A DNA stretch of 64,000 nt from Catellatospora methionotrophica. GTDB lineage: Bacteria > Actinomycetota > Actinomycetes > Mycobacteriales > Micromonosporaceae. A program made the position numbers and the translations under genes. Of the stretch, positions 40,940-49,502 are shown piece after piece; positions within the stretch are counted from its first letter, which is position 1; each line of letters opens with the position of its first letter. The notes below the pieces were generated by a model. The model searched no databases, was not told where the DNA came from, and saw nothing but the letters and a program-made list of their open reading frames with translations. The stretch spans positions 310,001-374,000 of the forward strand of contig NZ_JAAOTJ010000002.1 in assembly GCF_011297335.1 (NCBI RefSeq). The letters are read 5' to 3'.

Positions 40940-43900
40940 CCGGCCCCCATGCTGCGGCGCGGCTGCGTCTGGGTGTGCTGGGCCGCCTGCAGGTGTGGCG
41001 CGACGGCCAACAGGCGAGCATCGGCAGCGGCCGCCAGCGGGCCCTGCTGACGCTGCTGCTGATCCGCCCGGACCACTTCGCTTCGGCGGGCTGGCTGGCC
41101 GAGGCGCTGTGGGACGGGGCGCCCCCGCCCAGCGCCGAGACGACGCTGCGTACCCACATCGCCGGGCTGCGCCGGGTGCTGGAACCCGGCCGTACCGCCG
41201 ACGCCGGGCCGCGGGTGCTGGTCAGCCGCGATGGCGGCTACCAGCTCGTCGTCGGAGCCGACGACGTCGACGTGACGCGGTTCGAGACGCTGACCAGGCG
41301 GGCCGCCACCGCGCACGCGGCCGGTGATCCGGTCACCGCCGAACGCGAGTGGGCGGCGGCGCTGGGTCTGTGGCGCGGCGACCCGCTGCCCGACACCGCC
41401 GGGCTGGCCGCCGCCCAGCCGGAGGTCGCGCGCCTGTCCGGGCTGCGGTTGCAGGCGGTCGAGGGCCGGCTCGTGGCCGCCGTCGACGCGGGCGGGCATG
41501 TGCGGGTGCTGGCTGAACTGCAGGCGTTCGTGGCCGAGCATCCGCTGCGGGAGGCCGCCCGCGCGCAGCTGATGGTGGCGCTGTATCGCGGCGGGCGGCA
41601 GGCCGAGGCGCTGGCGCTGTACACGCAGGCGCACGAGCTGCTGTCGGGTGAGTACGGACTGGACCCGGGGGAGCGGCTGCGCGCGGCGCACCTGGCGATC
41701 CTGACGCAGAGCCCGTCGCTGGACGCCTCGCCGGGCGGTGCCGCACGCCCGGTCCCGCCGCCGTCCGACGCGCTGCCCGGCCGGGCAGCGGAGCTGGCGG
41801 CACTGGCCGTGGCAGTCGCCGGGGCGCGCGGTGGTGCGGGCCGGGGCGCGCTCGTGGTCGGCGAAGCGGGCATGGGCAAGACGACCCTGGTCACTCGCGC
41901 CGCGGCGGCCGCCGCCCGGGACGGTGTGCCGGTGGTGTGGGCGCGCTGCCCCGCCGTGGGACAGGCCCCGCCGTTCTGGGTGTGGATCCAGGTCGTCCGG
42001 GAACTGGCCACGGTGCCCGGAGCCGGGGAGGCGGCCGCCGCGGGTGCGCTGGCCGCGCTCGGCACGCGCGCGCCCGAGCAGGCGTCGGCCGATCCGGCGG
42101 CGCGGTTTCGCCTCTACGAGGCGGTGGCGGGCCTGATCGACGCCGCATCCCGTGAGCACGGGCTGCTCGTGGTGCTCGACGACCTGCACGCCGCCGACCC
42201 GGACTCGCTGCTGCTGCTGCGTTACCTGGCGGGGGCGCTCGCGCCGACGCGGGCGCTGCTGACCGCCACGTCGCGGCCGTACGAGCACGATCCGGACCTG
42301 GTCGCGGCCGTGGCGGAACTGTCCCGCACCCCGGGTTTCGCCCGGCTGGACCTCGCGGGCCTGGCCGGGGCGGCGCTCGCGGCGCTGGTGCGCCGCGAGT
42401 CCGGTGCCGACCCGTCGCCGGAAGCCCTCGCGGCGCTGGCGGGCCGGACCGGGGGCAACCCGTTCTTCGCGATCGAGCTGCTGCGGCACGGCGGCGCGGG
42501 CGAACTGCCGCCGACCGTACGGGACACGCTGCGCCTGCGGCTGGACGCCGTGCCGGGCCCGGCACGGGATCACCTGGACGTGCTGGGCGTCGCCGGGCAC
42601 GACCTGGCGGTGCCGCTGCTGGCCGCCGTGCTCGGCGTGAGCGCGGCCGAGGCGGCCGGTGCGCTGCTCGGCGCGTACGCGGCCGGGCTGGTCGTGGAGA
42701 CCGCGCCGGGCCGGGTCGGGTTCGCCCATCCGCTGTTCGCCGAGGTCGGCTACGCGGTCCTCGCCCCGCCGAGACGCGCCGCACTGCACGCGCGCCTGGC
42801 CGCGACGCTGGAGCGGCTCGGCGGGGCGGCCCCGGCCGAGATCGCGTACCACTTCGGACACGCGGCGGGCCTCGGCCACACCGACGATCACCTGCGCTGG
42901 CTGCTGCGGGCCGCCGACGCCGCGACCAGGCGGCTGGCGTACCAGGACGCGGCCGCGCACCTCGACGTCGCCGCGACGCTGCTGGCCGGGCAGCGCGGGA
43001 CCGCGGGGGAGGAGCTGGCGGTGCAGTTGCGCCGGGCGGCGCTGCTGCAGGTCACCGTCGGGATCGGCAGCGACGCCGTGGACCGGGTGTGCGTACGGGC
43101 GCGCGAGCTGCTGGGACAGTCGCCGCCCGGCGCGGACCTGGCCGCGGCCCGGTGGATGCTCGGCGAGCTCGCGGCCAACCGCGCCGAGTACGCGATCTGC
43201 GCCGAGCTCGCGGCACCGCTGGCGGACGACGCCGCGCCGCTGCACCGCGCGGCGGGCTCCTACCTGCTGGGCGCGGCCTGCTACTTCCAGGGGCGGCTGG
43301 CCGAGGCCGAGGACCACCTGACACGGTCGGCGCGGTTGCTGTCGGGGATGGACCCGCGGACGCTGAGCCGGGAGGTGGCCCACCGGCCCGCGCTCGCCGC
43401 GTACAACTTCCGGGCTCTCGTGCGGTCGCTGCGCGGCGACCGGGCGGCCGCCGAGGCGGACCTGGCGGCGGCCGTGGCCTTGGCGGACCGGCTCGACGAC
43501 CCCTACGGCCGGGCCAACGCCCGCCTGTACGCCGCGTGGCTGGAGTGGCAGGAGCTGGACGCCCCGCGCGGGCACGCCGCCGCGCTGCGGTTCCGGGACC
43601 TGGGCGTGGCCTACGGCATGCCGCATTTCGTCACCACGGCGCAGCTGTTCGCCGCGTGGGCCGCCGTGTACGCGGGCGACCTCACCCAGGCCCCGCAGAT
43701 GCGCACGGCGTACGAGGACCTGTACCGGCTGGGCCTGCGCGCCACCCGGACCCTGTCCCTGGGCGCGATGGCCAACGCGCACCTGGCCGCCGGTGACCGC
43801 GACGGCGCGGCCCGGCTCGCCCAGCAGGGCCTGGACCTGGCCGAGCAGACCGGCGAACGGGTGTTCCTGGCGGAGTTGCTGCGGGCGCGGGCACTGGCCA

Positions 43901-44001
43901 CGGGCGACGTGCCCGGCCTGGCCGCCGCTGCCGCGGTCGCCGCCGAGCAGGGTGCCCGGCTGCTCGCCGCCCGTGTCGCGGCGGTGTCGCCGCCCTGCTG
44001 A
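40936..44001 (+). CDS. SARP-AAA-TPR transcriptional regulator
   Basis: A 1021-residue regulator. The SARP winged helix (about 10-95, LRLGVLGRLQVWRDGQQ, LRTHIAGLRRVLEP) and BTAD domain (about 100-250) are followed by an AAA_16-type ATPase. That ATPase has P-loop GEAGMGKTTLV near residue 312 and Walker B LLVVLDDLHAADPDS. A long TPR-like C-terminus follows. No LuxR HTH is present at the end. Translation probably depends on the overlapping seven-codon ORF. The FAD monooxygenase starts 110 bp downstream and is preceded by three 11-bp direct repeats, so it is the likely direct target. Confidence 0.9.
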   Translation: MTGPHAAARLRLGVLGRLQVWRDGQQASIGSGRQRALLTLLLIRPDHFASAGWLAEALWDGAPPPSAETTLRTHIAGLRRVLEPGRTADAGPRVLVSRDGGYQLVVGADDVDVTRFETLTRRAATAHAAGDPVTAEREWAAALGLWRGDPLPDTAGLAAAQPEVARLSGLRLQAVEGRLVAAVDAGGHVRVLAELQAFVAEHPLREAARAQLMVALYRGGRQAEALALYTQAHELLSGEYGLDPGERLRAAHLAILTQSPSLDASPGGAARPVPPPSDALPGRAAELAALAVAVAGARGGAGRGALVVGEAGMGKTTLVTRAAAAAARDGVPVVWARCPAVGQAPPFWVWIQVVRELATVPGAGEAAAAGALAALGTRAPEQASADPAARFRLYEAVAGLIDAASREHGLLVVLDDLHAADPDSLLLLRYLAGALAPTRALLTATSRPYEHDPDLVAAVAELSRTPGFARLDLAGLAGAALAALVRRESGADPSPEALAALAGRTGGNPFFAIELLRHGGAGELPPTVRDTLRLRLDAVPGPARDHLDVLGVAGHDLAVPLLAAVLGVSAAEAAGALLGAYAAGLVVETAPGRVGFAHPLFAEVGYAVLAPPRRAALHARLAATLERLGGAAPAEIAYHFGHAAGLGHTDDHLRWLLRAADAATRRLAYQDAAAHLDVAATLLAGQRGTAGEELAVQLRRAALLQVTVGIGSDAVDRVCVRARELLGQSPPGADLAAARWMLGELAANRAEYAICAELAAPLADDAAPLHRAAGSYLLGAACYFQGRLAEAEDHLTRSARLLSGMDPRTLSREVAHRPALAAYNFRALVRSLRGDRAAAEADLAAAVALADRLDDPYGRANARLYAAWLEWQELDAPRGHAAALRFRDLGVAYGMPHFVTTAQLFAAWAAVYAGDLTQAPQMRTAYEDLYRLGLRATRTLSLGAMANAHLAAGDRDGAARLAQQGLDLAEQTGERVFLAELLRARALATGDVPGLAAAAAVAAEQGARLLAARVAAVSPPC

Positions 44002-44030
44002 GCGGCCAGGACTCGGGTGTGCAGGCGCGG

Positions 44031-44060
44031 CCTCCACGTCGCCTCCACGCCGCCTCCACG
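44031..44060 (+). promoter_or_regulatory. Three perfect CCTCCACG repeats with 11-bp period
   Basis: CCTCCACG occurs at 44031, 44042 and 44053, exactly 11 bp apart, about 50-80 bp before GTG 44112 of the FAD monooxygenase. GATGTG (44068-44073), a weak -10 candidate, lies 7 bp further on. SARP activators bind heptamers repeated at 11-bp intervals about 8 bp before the -10, so this is a strong candidate site for the SARP encoded just upstream. Confidence 0.65.
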
Positions 44061-44111
44061 GGCGGGCGATGTGCTGGACGGGCCCGATCAGCCGCCCGTG
44101 AAGGAGAACCC

Positions 44112-45689
44112 GTGTCCACCCCCGCAAGCCGTGCCGACGTCGACGTGCTCGTCGTCGGCTGCGGCCCCGTCGGCGCGCTCACCGCGAACCTGCTCGGCCG
44201 TCGCGGCGTCACCACCCTGGTGGTCGAACGCAGCCCCGGCCCGCACGGCCAGCCCCGTGCCTTCTCCTGCGACGACGAGGCCCTGCGGATCTACCAGCAG
44301 GCGGGACTGCTCGCCGAGGTCCGCGACGGGATGCGCACCGCCGGTCTGGTCGACTACACCGACGGCGCAGGCCGCCCGTTCGCCGAGATCACCCTGTCCG
44401 ACGTCGACTTCGGGCTGGGCCACCCGCCGCTGCAGTTCTTCGACCAGCCCCGGCTGGAGCACGCGCTGCGGACCGGGCTCGCCCGCTTCCCGCACGTCGA
44501 ACTGCGCCTGGGCGTGTCGCTTCAGGAGCTGCACACCGACGCCGACGGCGTGACCGCGCTGCTGAGTGACCTGGACGGCGACACCCGGCAGGTCCGGGCC
44601 CGGTATGTGCTCGGCTGCGACGGGGCCCGCAGCACCACCCGGGAGCTGGCCGGTATCAGGCTGCGCGGGTCCACGTACGAGGAGCCGTGGCTGGCCGTGT
44701 CCGGTGACCTGCCGCCGGACGCGGTGCGGCTGGACCGGACCCGGTTCGTCTGCGACTGGCGGCGCCCGGCGTTCGTGTCACCGGCCGCCGACGGCGGCTA
44801 CCGGCTGGAGTTCATGCTCCGCGCCGGGGAGACCGCCGCCCGGCTGGAGCACCCCGCGGCGGTCGCCGAGCTGGTCGCGCCGTACGTCGACCCGCAGCGG
44901 TTCCAGGTGCGCCGAGCCGCCGTCTACACCTTCAACCACCTGGTCGCGCAACGCTGGCGGGCCGGGCGGGTGTTCCTGCTCGGCGACGCCGCGCACCAGA
45001 TGCCGCCGTTCATGGGCCAGGGCCTGTGCAGCGGGCTGCGCGACGCGGCCAACCTGGTCTGGAAACTGGACCTGGCCCTGCACGGGCAGGCCGGTGAACA
45101 GCTGCTCGACACGTACGAGCAGGAGCGCCGCCCGCACACCGAGGAGATGGCCCGGATCACCGTGCAGATGGGGCGGATCTTCCTGGCCCGCAGCCGGGCC
45201 GGGGCGAAACTGCGCGACGTGGCCCTGCGTGGCCTGCAGCTCATCCCGAGAGTGCGCCGGCTGGTACGGCGGTTCGAGTTCAAGCCGCTGCCCCTGCACC
45301 GCCGCGGCTGGCACGTCGGCGGCCGTCCCGCCGGGACGATGTTCCCCCAGCCGCGGGTCACTGCGGCGGGCGGGGCGGGGCCGGTGCTGCTGGACGACGT
45401 GCTCGGCGACGGATTCGCGGTCGTCGGGCCCGCGGTGGGCCCCGACGTGGCCGCGGATCCGCGCTGGCGGGGCCTGCCGGTGCGTTTCGTCCGGGTCTGC
45501 CCGCCGGGGCACGCGCCGGGTGTGGCCGACGGCGACTACCTGGAGGTCGCCGACGCCGACGGGCGGCTGGCGGCGTGGTTCGCCCGGCACCGGTGCGGGC
45601 TGGCGGTGCTGCGGCCGGACCGGTTCGTGTACGCCACCGGCGACGGCCCGGACGTGAGCGTGCCGGCACAGGCGGCCACGGCGGGGTGA
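44112..45689 (+). CDS. FAD-dependent aromatic monooxygenase (MhpA/PheA type)
   Basis: A 525-residue class A flavoprotein monooxygenase. The dinucleotide fold is VLVVGCGPVGALTANLLG, followed by a DG-type motif in YVLGCDGARSTTR and the FAD ribityl motif VFLLGDAAHQMPPFMGQG. GLRDAANLVWKLDLAL completes the pattern. A C-terminal thioredoxin-like domain (about 420-525) is short. Relatives hydroxylate phenylpropionates, polyketides and rifamycin-type substrates using NAD(P)H and O2. GTG 44112 has AAGGAGAA upstream. It directly follows a SARP gene and its repeat array. Confidence 0.9.
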   Translation: MSTPASRADVDVLVVGCGPVGALTANLLGRRGVTTLVVERSPGPHGQPRAFSCDDEALRIYQQAGLLAEVRDGMRTAGLVDYTDGAGRPFAEITLSDVDFGLGHPPLQFFDQPRLEHALRTGLARFPHVELRLGVSLQELHTDADGVTALLSDLDGDTRQVRARYVLGCDGARSTTRELAGIRLRGSTYEEPWLAVSGDLPPDAVRLDRTRFVCDWRRPAFVSPAADGGYRLEFMLRAGETAARLEHPAAVAELVAPYVDPQRFQVRRAAVYTFNHLVAQRWRAGRVFLLGDAAHQMPPFMGQGLCSGLRDAANLVWKLDLALHGQAGEQLLDTYEQERRPHTEEMARITVQMGRIFLARSRAGAKLRDVALRGLQLIPRVRRLVRRFEFKPLPLHRRGWHVGGRPAGTMFPQPRVTAAGGAGPVLLDDVLGDGFAVVGPAVGPDVAADPRWRGLPVRFVRVCPPGHAPGVADGDYLEVADADGRLAAWFARHRCGLAVLRPDRFVYATGDGPDVSVPAQAATAG

Positions 45690-45812
45690 ACGCCGCGCTG
45701 CGGTCACAACCGATTCACAACAGCCGCGCCGTAGCCTGACCGTGGCCGTCGACGTCCCCTACCCGCCGTCGGACTGGCCACGGCGAGAAGAGGCGGCCAG
45801 AAAAGGCGCCCC

Positions 45813-46298
45813 GTGATACGACTGCTACACCTGCCACTGCTCAGCGCGGCCGCCGCCGCGATACTGACGGTGACGACCCTGCTGCCGGCCGCCCCGCCCG
45901 GCACACCGACCCGCCCGGTGAACCACATCCCGTTGCTGAGTCCGTCGCCGAACCCGGGCCCCTGCAACGGCTGCGTCCAGCCCCTGGACACGCTGTGCTG
46001 GGAAGGGCCGCCACGCTGCACCGTGGTGGTGGTGCGCGTGCCCCCGCGCAGCAACCCGGTCACCGTCCACTACCGCACCGTCGCCATGACGGCCCACCCC
46101 GGCATCGACTACGTCGGCGTCAGCTCGGGAACGCTGTACCTCCAGCCGAACCAGGCCTCCGCCGAGATCACGATCCAGCTGATCCCGAACCCGGGCCTGA
46201 CCGAGGACCGCAAGTTCGGTGTGGAGCTGTTCGGCGTGACCGGCGCCGGGATGGTCAGGCCGATGGCGACGGTGACGATCAGGCCCTCACCGCGCTAG
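45813..46298 (+). CDS. Exported Calx-beta-domain protein
   Basis: A 161-residue exported protein with a signal peptide (about 1-26, LLHLPLLSAAAAAILTVTTL). A Cys-containing linker (PCNGCVQPLDTLCWEGPPRC, four Cys) leads to a Calx-beta-like domain (about 75-158) with VTVHYRTVAMTAHPGIDY, GTLYLQPNQASAEITIQLI and ERK-type DRKFGVELFG. Calx-beta domains bind Ca2+ in larger adhesins; a stand-alone copy is unusual. GTG 45813 is preceded by AAAAGG. Its TAG lies in the palindrome CTAG, which also forms the stop of the converging SARP gene. Confidence 0.75.
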   Translation: MIRLLHLPLLSAAAAAILTVTTLLPAAPPGTPTRPVNHIPLLSPSPNPGPCNGCVQPLDTLCWEGPPRCTVVVVRVPPRSNPVTVHYRTVAMTAHPGIDYVGVSSGTLYLQPNQASAEITIQLIPNPGLTEDRKFGVELFGVTGAGMVRPMATVTIRPSPR

Positions 46299-49200
46299 AG
46301 CACCTCGGCGTCGGCATGCCAGCGCAGTCCGCCGGCCGGCTCGCCGCTCGCACAGCGTCCGGCGAGCCGGCCCAGATCGCGGTGGATCGACGCCGTCTCG
46401 TGCGGGTCGGGGGCCAGTTCCCGGGCCGCCAGGGCCAGGCTGAGATGTTCGAGGGCCGCCACGGTGTCGCCGACGGCCAGGCCGATCCGGCCGAGGTGGG
46501 CCAGGGCGATCGCCTCCTGGTGCGGGTCGGCCTGCTGGCGGCTGAGGGCCAGGGCCTGGCGGAAGTGCTCGGTGGCGGAGGTGTACCGCTGCCGCTCGTA
46601 CTCGGTGAGCCCGAGGTTGTTCAGCGTCTCGGCCTCGTAGCGGCGGTCACCGGCCTTGCGCCGCAGGATCAGCGCGTCGTGGAACCGGGCGGTGGCCAGC
46701 TCCCACTCGCCGCGGTCGCGGTGGGCCTGGCCGAGGCCGCCCAGCGCCACCGCCTCCAGCCGGGGGTTGCCGAGCTCCCGGCTGGCGGCCAGGGCGCGGC
46801 CGAGGTGGTCGAGGGCCAGGTCGGCCCGGCCCATGCGGACGTACGCGTCGCCCAGGTTGCTCAGCGTCAGGGCGACACCGAGCCGGTTGCCCTCGGCCAG
46901 GTGCAGGGCCAGGGCCTGCCCGTAGGCGTCGACGGCCTCGGGGAAGCGCCGCGCCCCGGCCAGTGCCACCGCGATGTTGTTGCGCACGTGGGCCTCGCCG
47001 CGCCGGTCGCCCTGGGCCTGCAGCACCTGCAGCGCCTGCCCCAGGACGGTCAGCGCGTCGTCGAAGCTGCGGTTGCTCAGGTACGCCACCCCCAGCCCGC
47101 TGCCCATCAGGCCCTCAGCGACCGGGTCACCGGCGGCCTGCGCGGCGGCCAGGCCCAGCCGGCACAGCTGGATGCGCCGCCGCCAGTGACCGCGCGAGTC
47201 GAAGAAGCCGGTGACCAGGTAGGTCATCTGCCAGGCCGTGTCGGGGCGGCCGTGCTCGATCGCGTACGTCATGATCGGGGCCAGGTTGTCGCGCTCACCG
47301 TCGAGGAACGACAGCGCCCGCTCCGGCTCGGCCGGGAACGGCAGCAGGGCCGGGGGATGGGCGACGGTGACACGGACGCGGTCCCGGCCACGGTCGACGA
47401 TCTTGTTGGCGGCGTCGGCGACGGCCAGGTACCAGTCCAGGATCCGGTCCATGATGGCGGCGCGGACCTGCTCGGACTCGCCGCGCTGGGCGCATTCGCG
47501 GGCGTACAGGCCGATGAGGTCGTGGAAGCGGTAGCGGCCGTTGGCGACCTCGGTGACCAGGTGGACGGCGGCCAGCTCGTCCAGCGCCTGCCTGGCCAGG
47601 GCCGGTGTGGCACCGGCGGCCGACGCGGCCAGCGACGCGCAGAACGTGACGCCCGGATGCAGGCCCAGTGCCCGGAACACCCGAGCGGTGACCGGTTCCA
47701 GAACGTCGTACGTGGACGCGAAGACCGCCCGCAGGTTGCGGGAGTCGCCCTCCACCGACAGCTCGTCGAGCCGTTCGCCGGTGGACAGCTCCTCGGCCAG
47801 GTCGGCGATGTCGCGCAGCGGCCGGGAGCTGAGCTTGGCCGCGGCGATCTGCAGCGCCAGCGGGATGCGGTCGCACAGCTCGGCCAGCTGCGCGGCGCTG
47901 TCCGGCTCGCGTCCGGTGCGCTGCGCGCCGAGCACCCGGTCGAGCAGCGCCATCGCCTCGTCCGGGCGCAGCGCGTCGAGGGTGACGGCCTTGACCGCAT
48001 GATGGGTGTTCAGCGCGGTGAGCCGGTGGCGGGAGGTCACCACCAGCAGGGTCGTGCTGTTCGCCGGGACCAGCGCCAGAACCTGCGCGACGGTGCCGGC
48101 GTTGTCGGCCACGATCAGCATCCGGCGCTCGCGGGTCAGGGTCCGGTACAGCCCGGCCCGGTCCGTCCCGTCGGCCCGGCCGCCGGGGTCGGGCTGGTCC
48201 AGTCCGGCCAGCACGTGCTCCAGCGCCGCGGCGGCCGAGAGAGCCACCGCCGGGTCGTGTCCGCGCAGGTCCAGGAACACCTGCCCGTCGGGGAAGTCCG
48301 CGGCGGCCCGGTGGCTCCAGTGCACGGCCAGCGCGGTCTTGCCCATGCCCGCCGCGCCGGAGATCACCACCACGCGGACGCCGGGGTCGGCGGCCACGGC
48401 GTCGAGCTGCGCCAGCTCGTCGCCGCGTCCGGTGAAATGCCCCACCGGCGCGGGCAGCTCGGCCGGTCGCGGGCGTGGCCGGCTCAGCGGCGACGGCGCC
48501 GGGGACGACGGTCCCGGCGGGGTCGACGGATCGTGGTGGTCGAGGGCGGGATCGCGGCGCAGCATCTGCACGTAGCGCACGGCCAGCTCGGCGCTGGGCT
48601 CGGCGCCCAGTTCCTCGCGCAGGTGGGCGCGCAGCAGGTGGTAGAGGTTCAGCGCGTCGCTGGTCCGGCCGGACCGGTACAGGGCGAGCAGGGTGATCCC
48701 GACCAGCCGCTCGTGGAACGGATACCGGGCGAGCAGGGCCTGCAGCTCGCCGACGGCGGCGCTGTGGCGGCCCAGGCGCAGTTCGGCGTCCCACAGGTCG
48801 CAGTACGCGGCGAGCCTGACCTCTTCGAGCCGGACGAGTTCGCCGGCGGCCCAGCCGTGGGCTTCGGCACCGGCGAAGGCGTCGCCGCGCCACAGGTCCA
48901 GGGCGTGGCGCAGCTGGGTGGCGGCGGTGGTGTCGGCGCGTTCGGCCAGCGCGACACGGGCCTGCCGCACCCGGTGTTCGAAGCGGTGGGTGTCGACGGC
49001 GGCGGGGTCGATACTGAGCTGGTAGCCGGAGTCGCTGGTGTGGACCAGGCCGGTCAGCCCGCAGTCGTCGAGTGCCTGCCGGAGCCGGGCGATGTGGCTG
49101 TGCAGGGTCCGCACGGCGGTGCGTGGGGGCTGGTCGCCCCAGAGGCCGTCGATCAGCCAGGTCCGCGACACCGTGTCGGGCGCGCCGAGAGCCAGCAGCC

Positions 49201-49324
49201 CGACGAGCGCGGGCTGGCGGTTGCCGGTGAACACAGCCTGGCCACTCGGGCCGGTCACCTCGATCGGGCCGAGCAGGCGGATGGATGGCGGCGGCTCAGC
49301 GGGGGCTGGTCTGGTCGGTGGCAC
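46295..49324 (-). CDS. SARP-NB-ARC-TPR (AfsR-family) regulator
   Basis: A 1009-residue AfsR-type protein. The SARP winged helix (about 17-100, IRLLGPIEVTGPSGQAVF) and BTAD (about 105-255) precede an NB-ARC ATPase. Its P-loop is SGAAGMGKTALAVHW near residue 328, with FLDLRGHDP and the typical CDRIPLALQIAAAKL arm. The C-terminal TPRs (about 700-1000) contain repeated NNIAVALA, SNLGDAYVRMGR and NNLGLTEYERQR helices. This is the closest match in the window to canonical AfsR, which is activated by phosphorylation by Ser/Thr kinases in Streptomyces. GTG 49324 is preceded by AAGGAGG. It is divergent from a secreted-protein gene, with an inverted repeat in between. Confidence 0.9.
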   Translation of the reverse strand: MPPTRPAPAEPPPSIRLLGPIEVTGPSGQAVFTGNRQPALVGLLALGAPDTVSRTWLIDGLWGDQPPRTAVRTLHSHIARLRQALDDCGLTGLVHTSDSGYQLSIDPAAVDTHRFEHRVRQARVALAERADTTAATQLRHALDLWRGDAFAGAEAHGWAAGELVRLEEVRLAAYCDLWDAELRLGRHSAAVGELQALLARYPFHERLVGITLLALYRSGRTSDALNLYHLLRAHLREELGAEPSAELAVRYVQMLRRDPALDHHDPSTPPGPSSPAPSPLSRPRPRPAELPAPVGHFTGRGDELAQLDAVAADPGVRVVVISGAAGMGKTALAVHWSHRAAADFPDGQVFLDLRGHDPAVALSAAAALEHVLAGLDQPDPGGRADGTDRAGLYRTLTRERRMLIVADNAGTVAQVLALVPANSTTLLVVTSRHRLTALNTHHAVKAVTLDALRPDEAMALLDRVLGAQRTGREPDSAAQLAELCDRIPLALQIAAAKLSSRPLRDIADLAEELSTGERLDELSVEGDSRNLRAVFASTYDVLEPVTARVFRALGLHPGVTFCASLAASAAGATPALARQALDELAAVHLVTEVANGRYRFHDLIGLYARECAQRGESEQVRAAIMDRILDWYLAVADAANKIVDRGRDRVRVTVAHPPALLPFPAEPERALSFLDGERDNLAPIMTYAIEHGRPDTAWQMTYLVTGFFDSRGHWRRRIQLCRLGLAAAQAAGDPVAEGLMGSGLGVAYLSNRSFDDALTVLGQALQVLQAQGDRRGEAHVRNNIAVALAGARRFPEAVDAYGQALALHLAEGNRLGVALTLSNLGDAYVRMGRADLALDHLGRALAASRELGNPRLEAVALGGLGQAHRDRGEWELATARFHDALILRRKAGDRRYEAETLNNLGLTEYERQRYTSATEHFRQALALSRQQADPHQEAIALAHLGRIGLAVGDTVAALEHLSLALAARELAPDPHETASIHRDLGRLAGRCASGEPAGGLRWHADAEVL

Positions 49325-49365
49325 TGGGCCTCCTTCGCGGCCGCGCGAACGCAGACAGTCATGTT

Positions 49366-49392
49366 CACCTATCTCTGTGTCGAGGATAGGTG
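49366..49392. promoter_or_regulatory. 8-bp-arm inverted repeat upstream of AfsR-like gene
   Basis: CACCTATC (49366-49373) and GATAGGTG (49385-49392) are perfect inverted arms with an 11-bp spacer, 42-68 bp upstream of GTG 49324 on the minus strand. The position fits a promoter-overlapping operator, perhaps autoregulatory. Confidence 0.5.
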
Positions 49393-49502
49393 GTGATCGA
49401 CATGAGCGACAACCGTCTCGCAGCCAGGTGACAACCATCGGCTGATAGGAGTCTCTCAATGCGTTGGCGGATGCCGGCGCAGCACCTGGCAGGAGGAGCC
49501 GC

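Noticed and set aside
40498-44127. 1200-codon minus-strand frame opposite a SARP gene
   Set aside because: Arg/Gln/Gly-rich, no ribosome binding site and no recognisable domain; it crosses several real genes.
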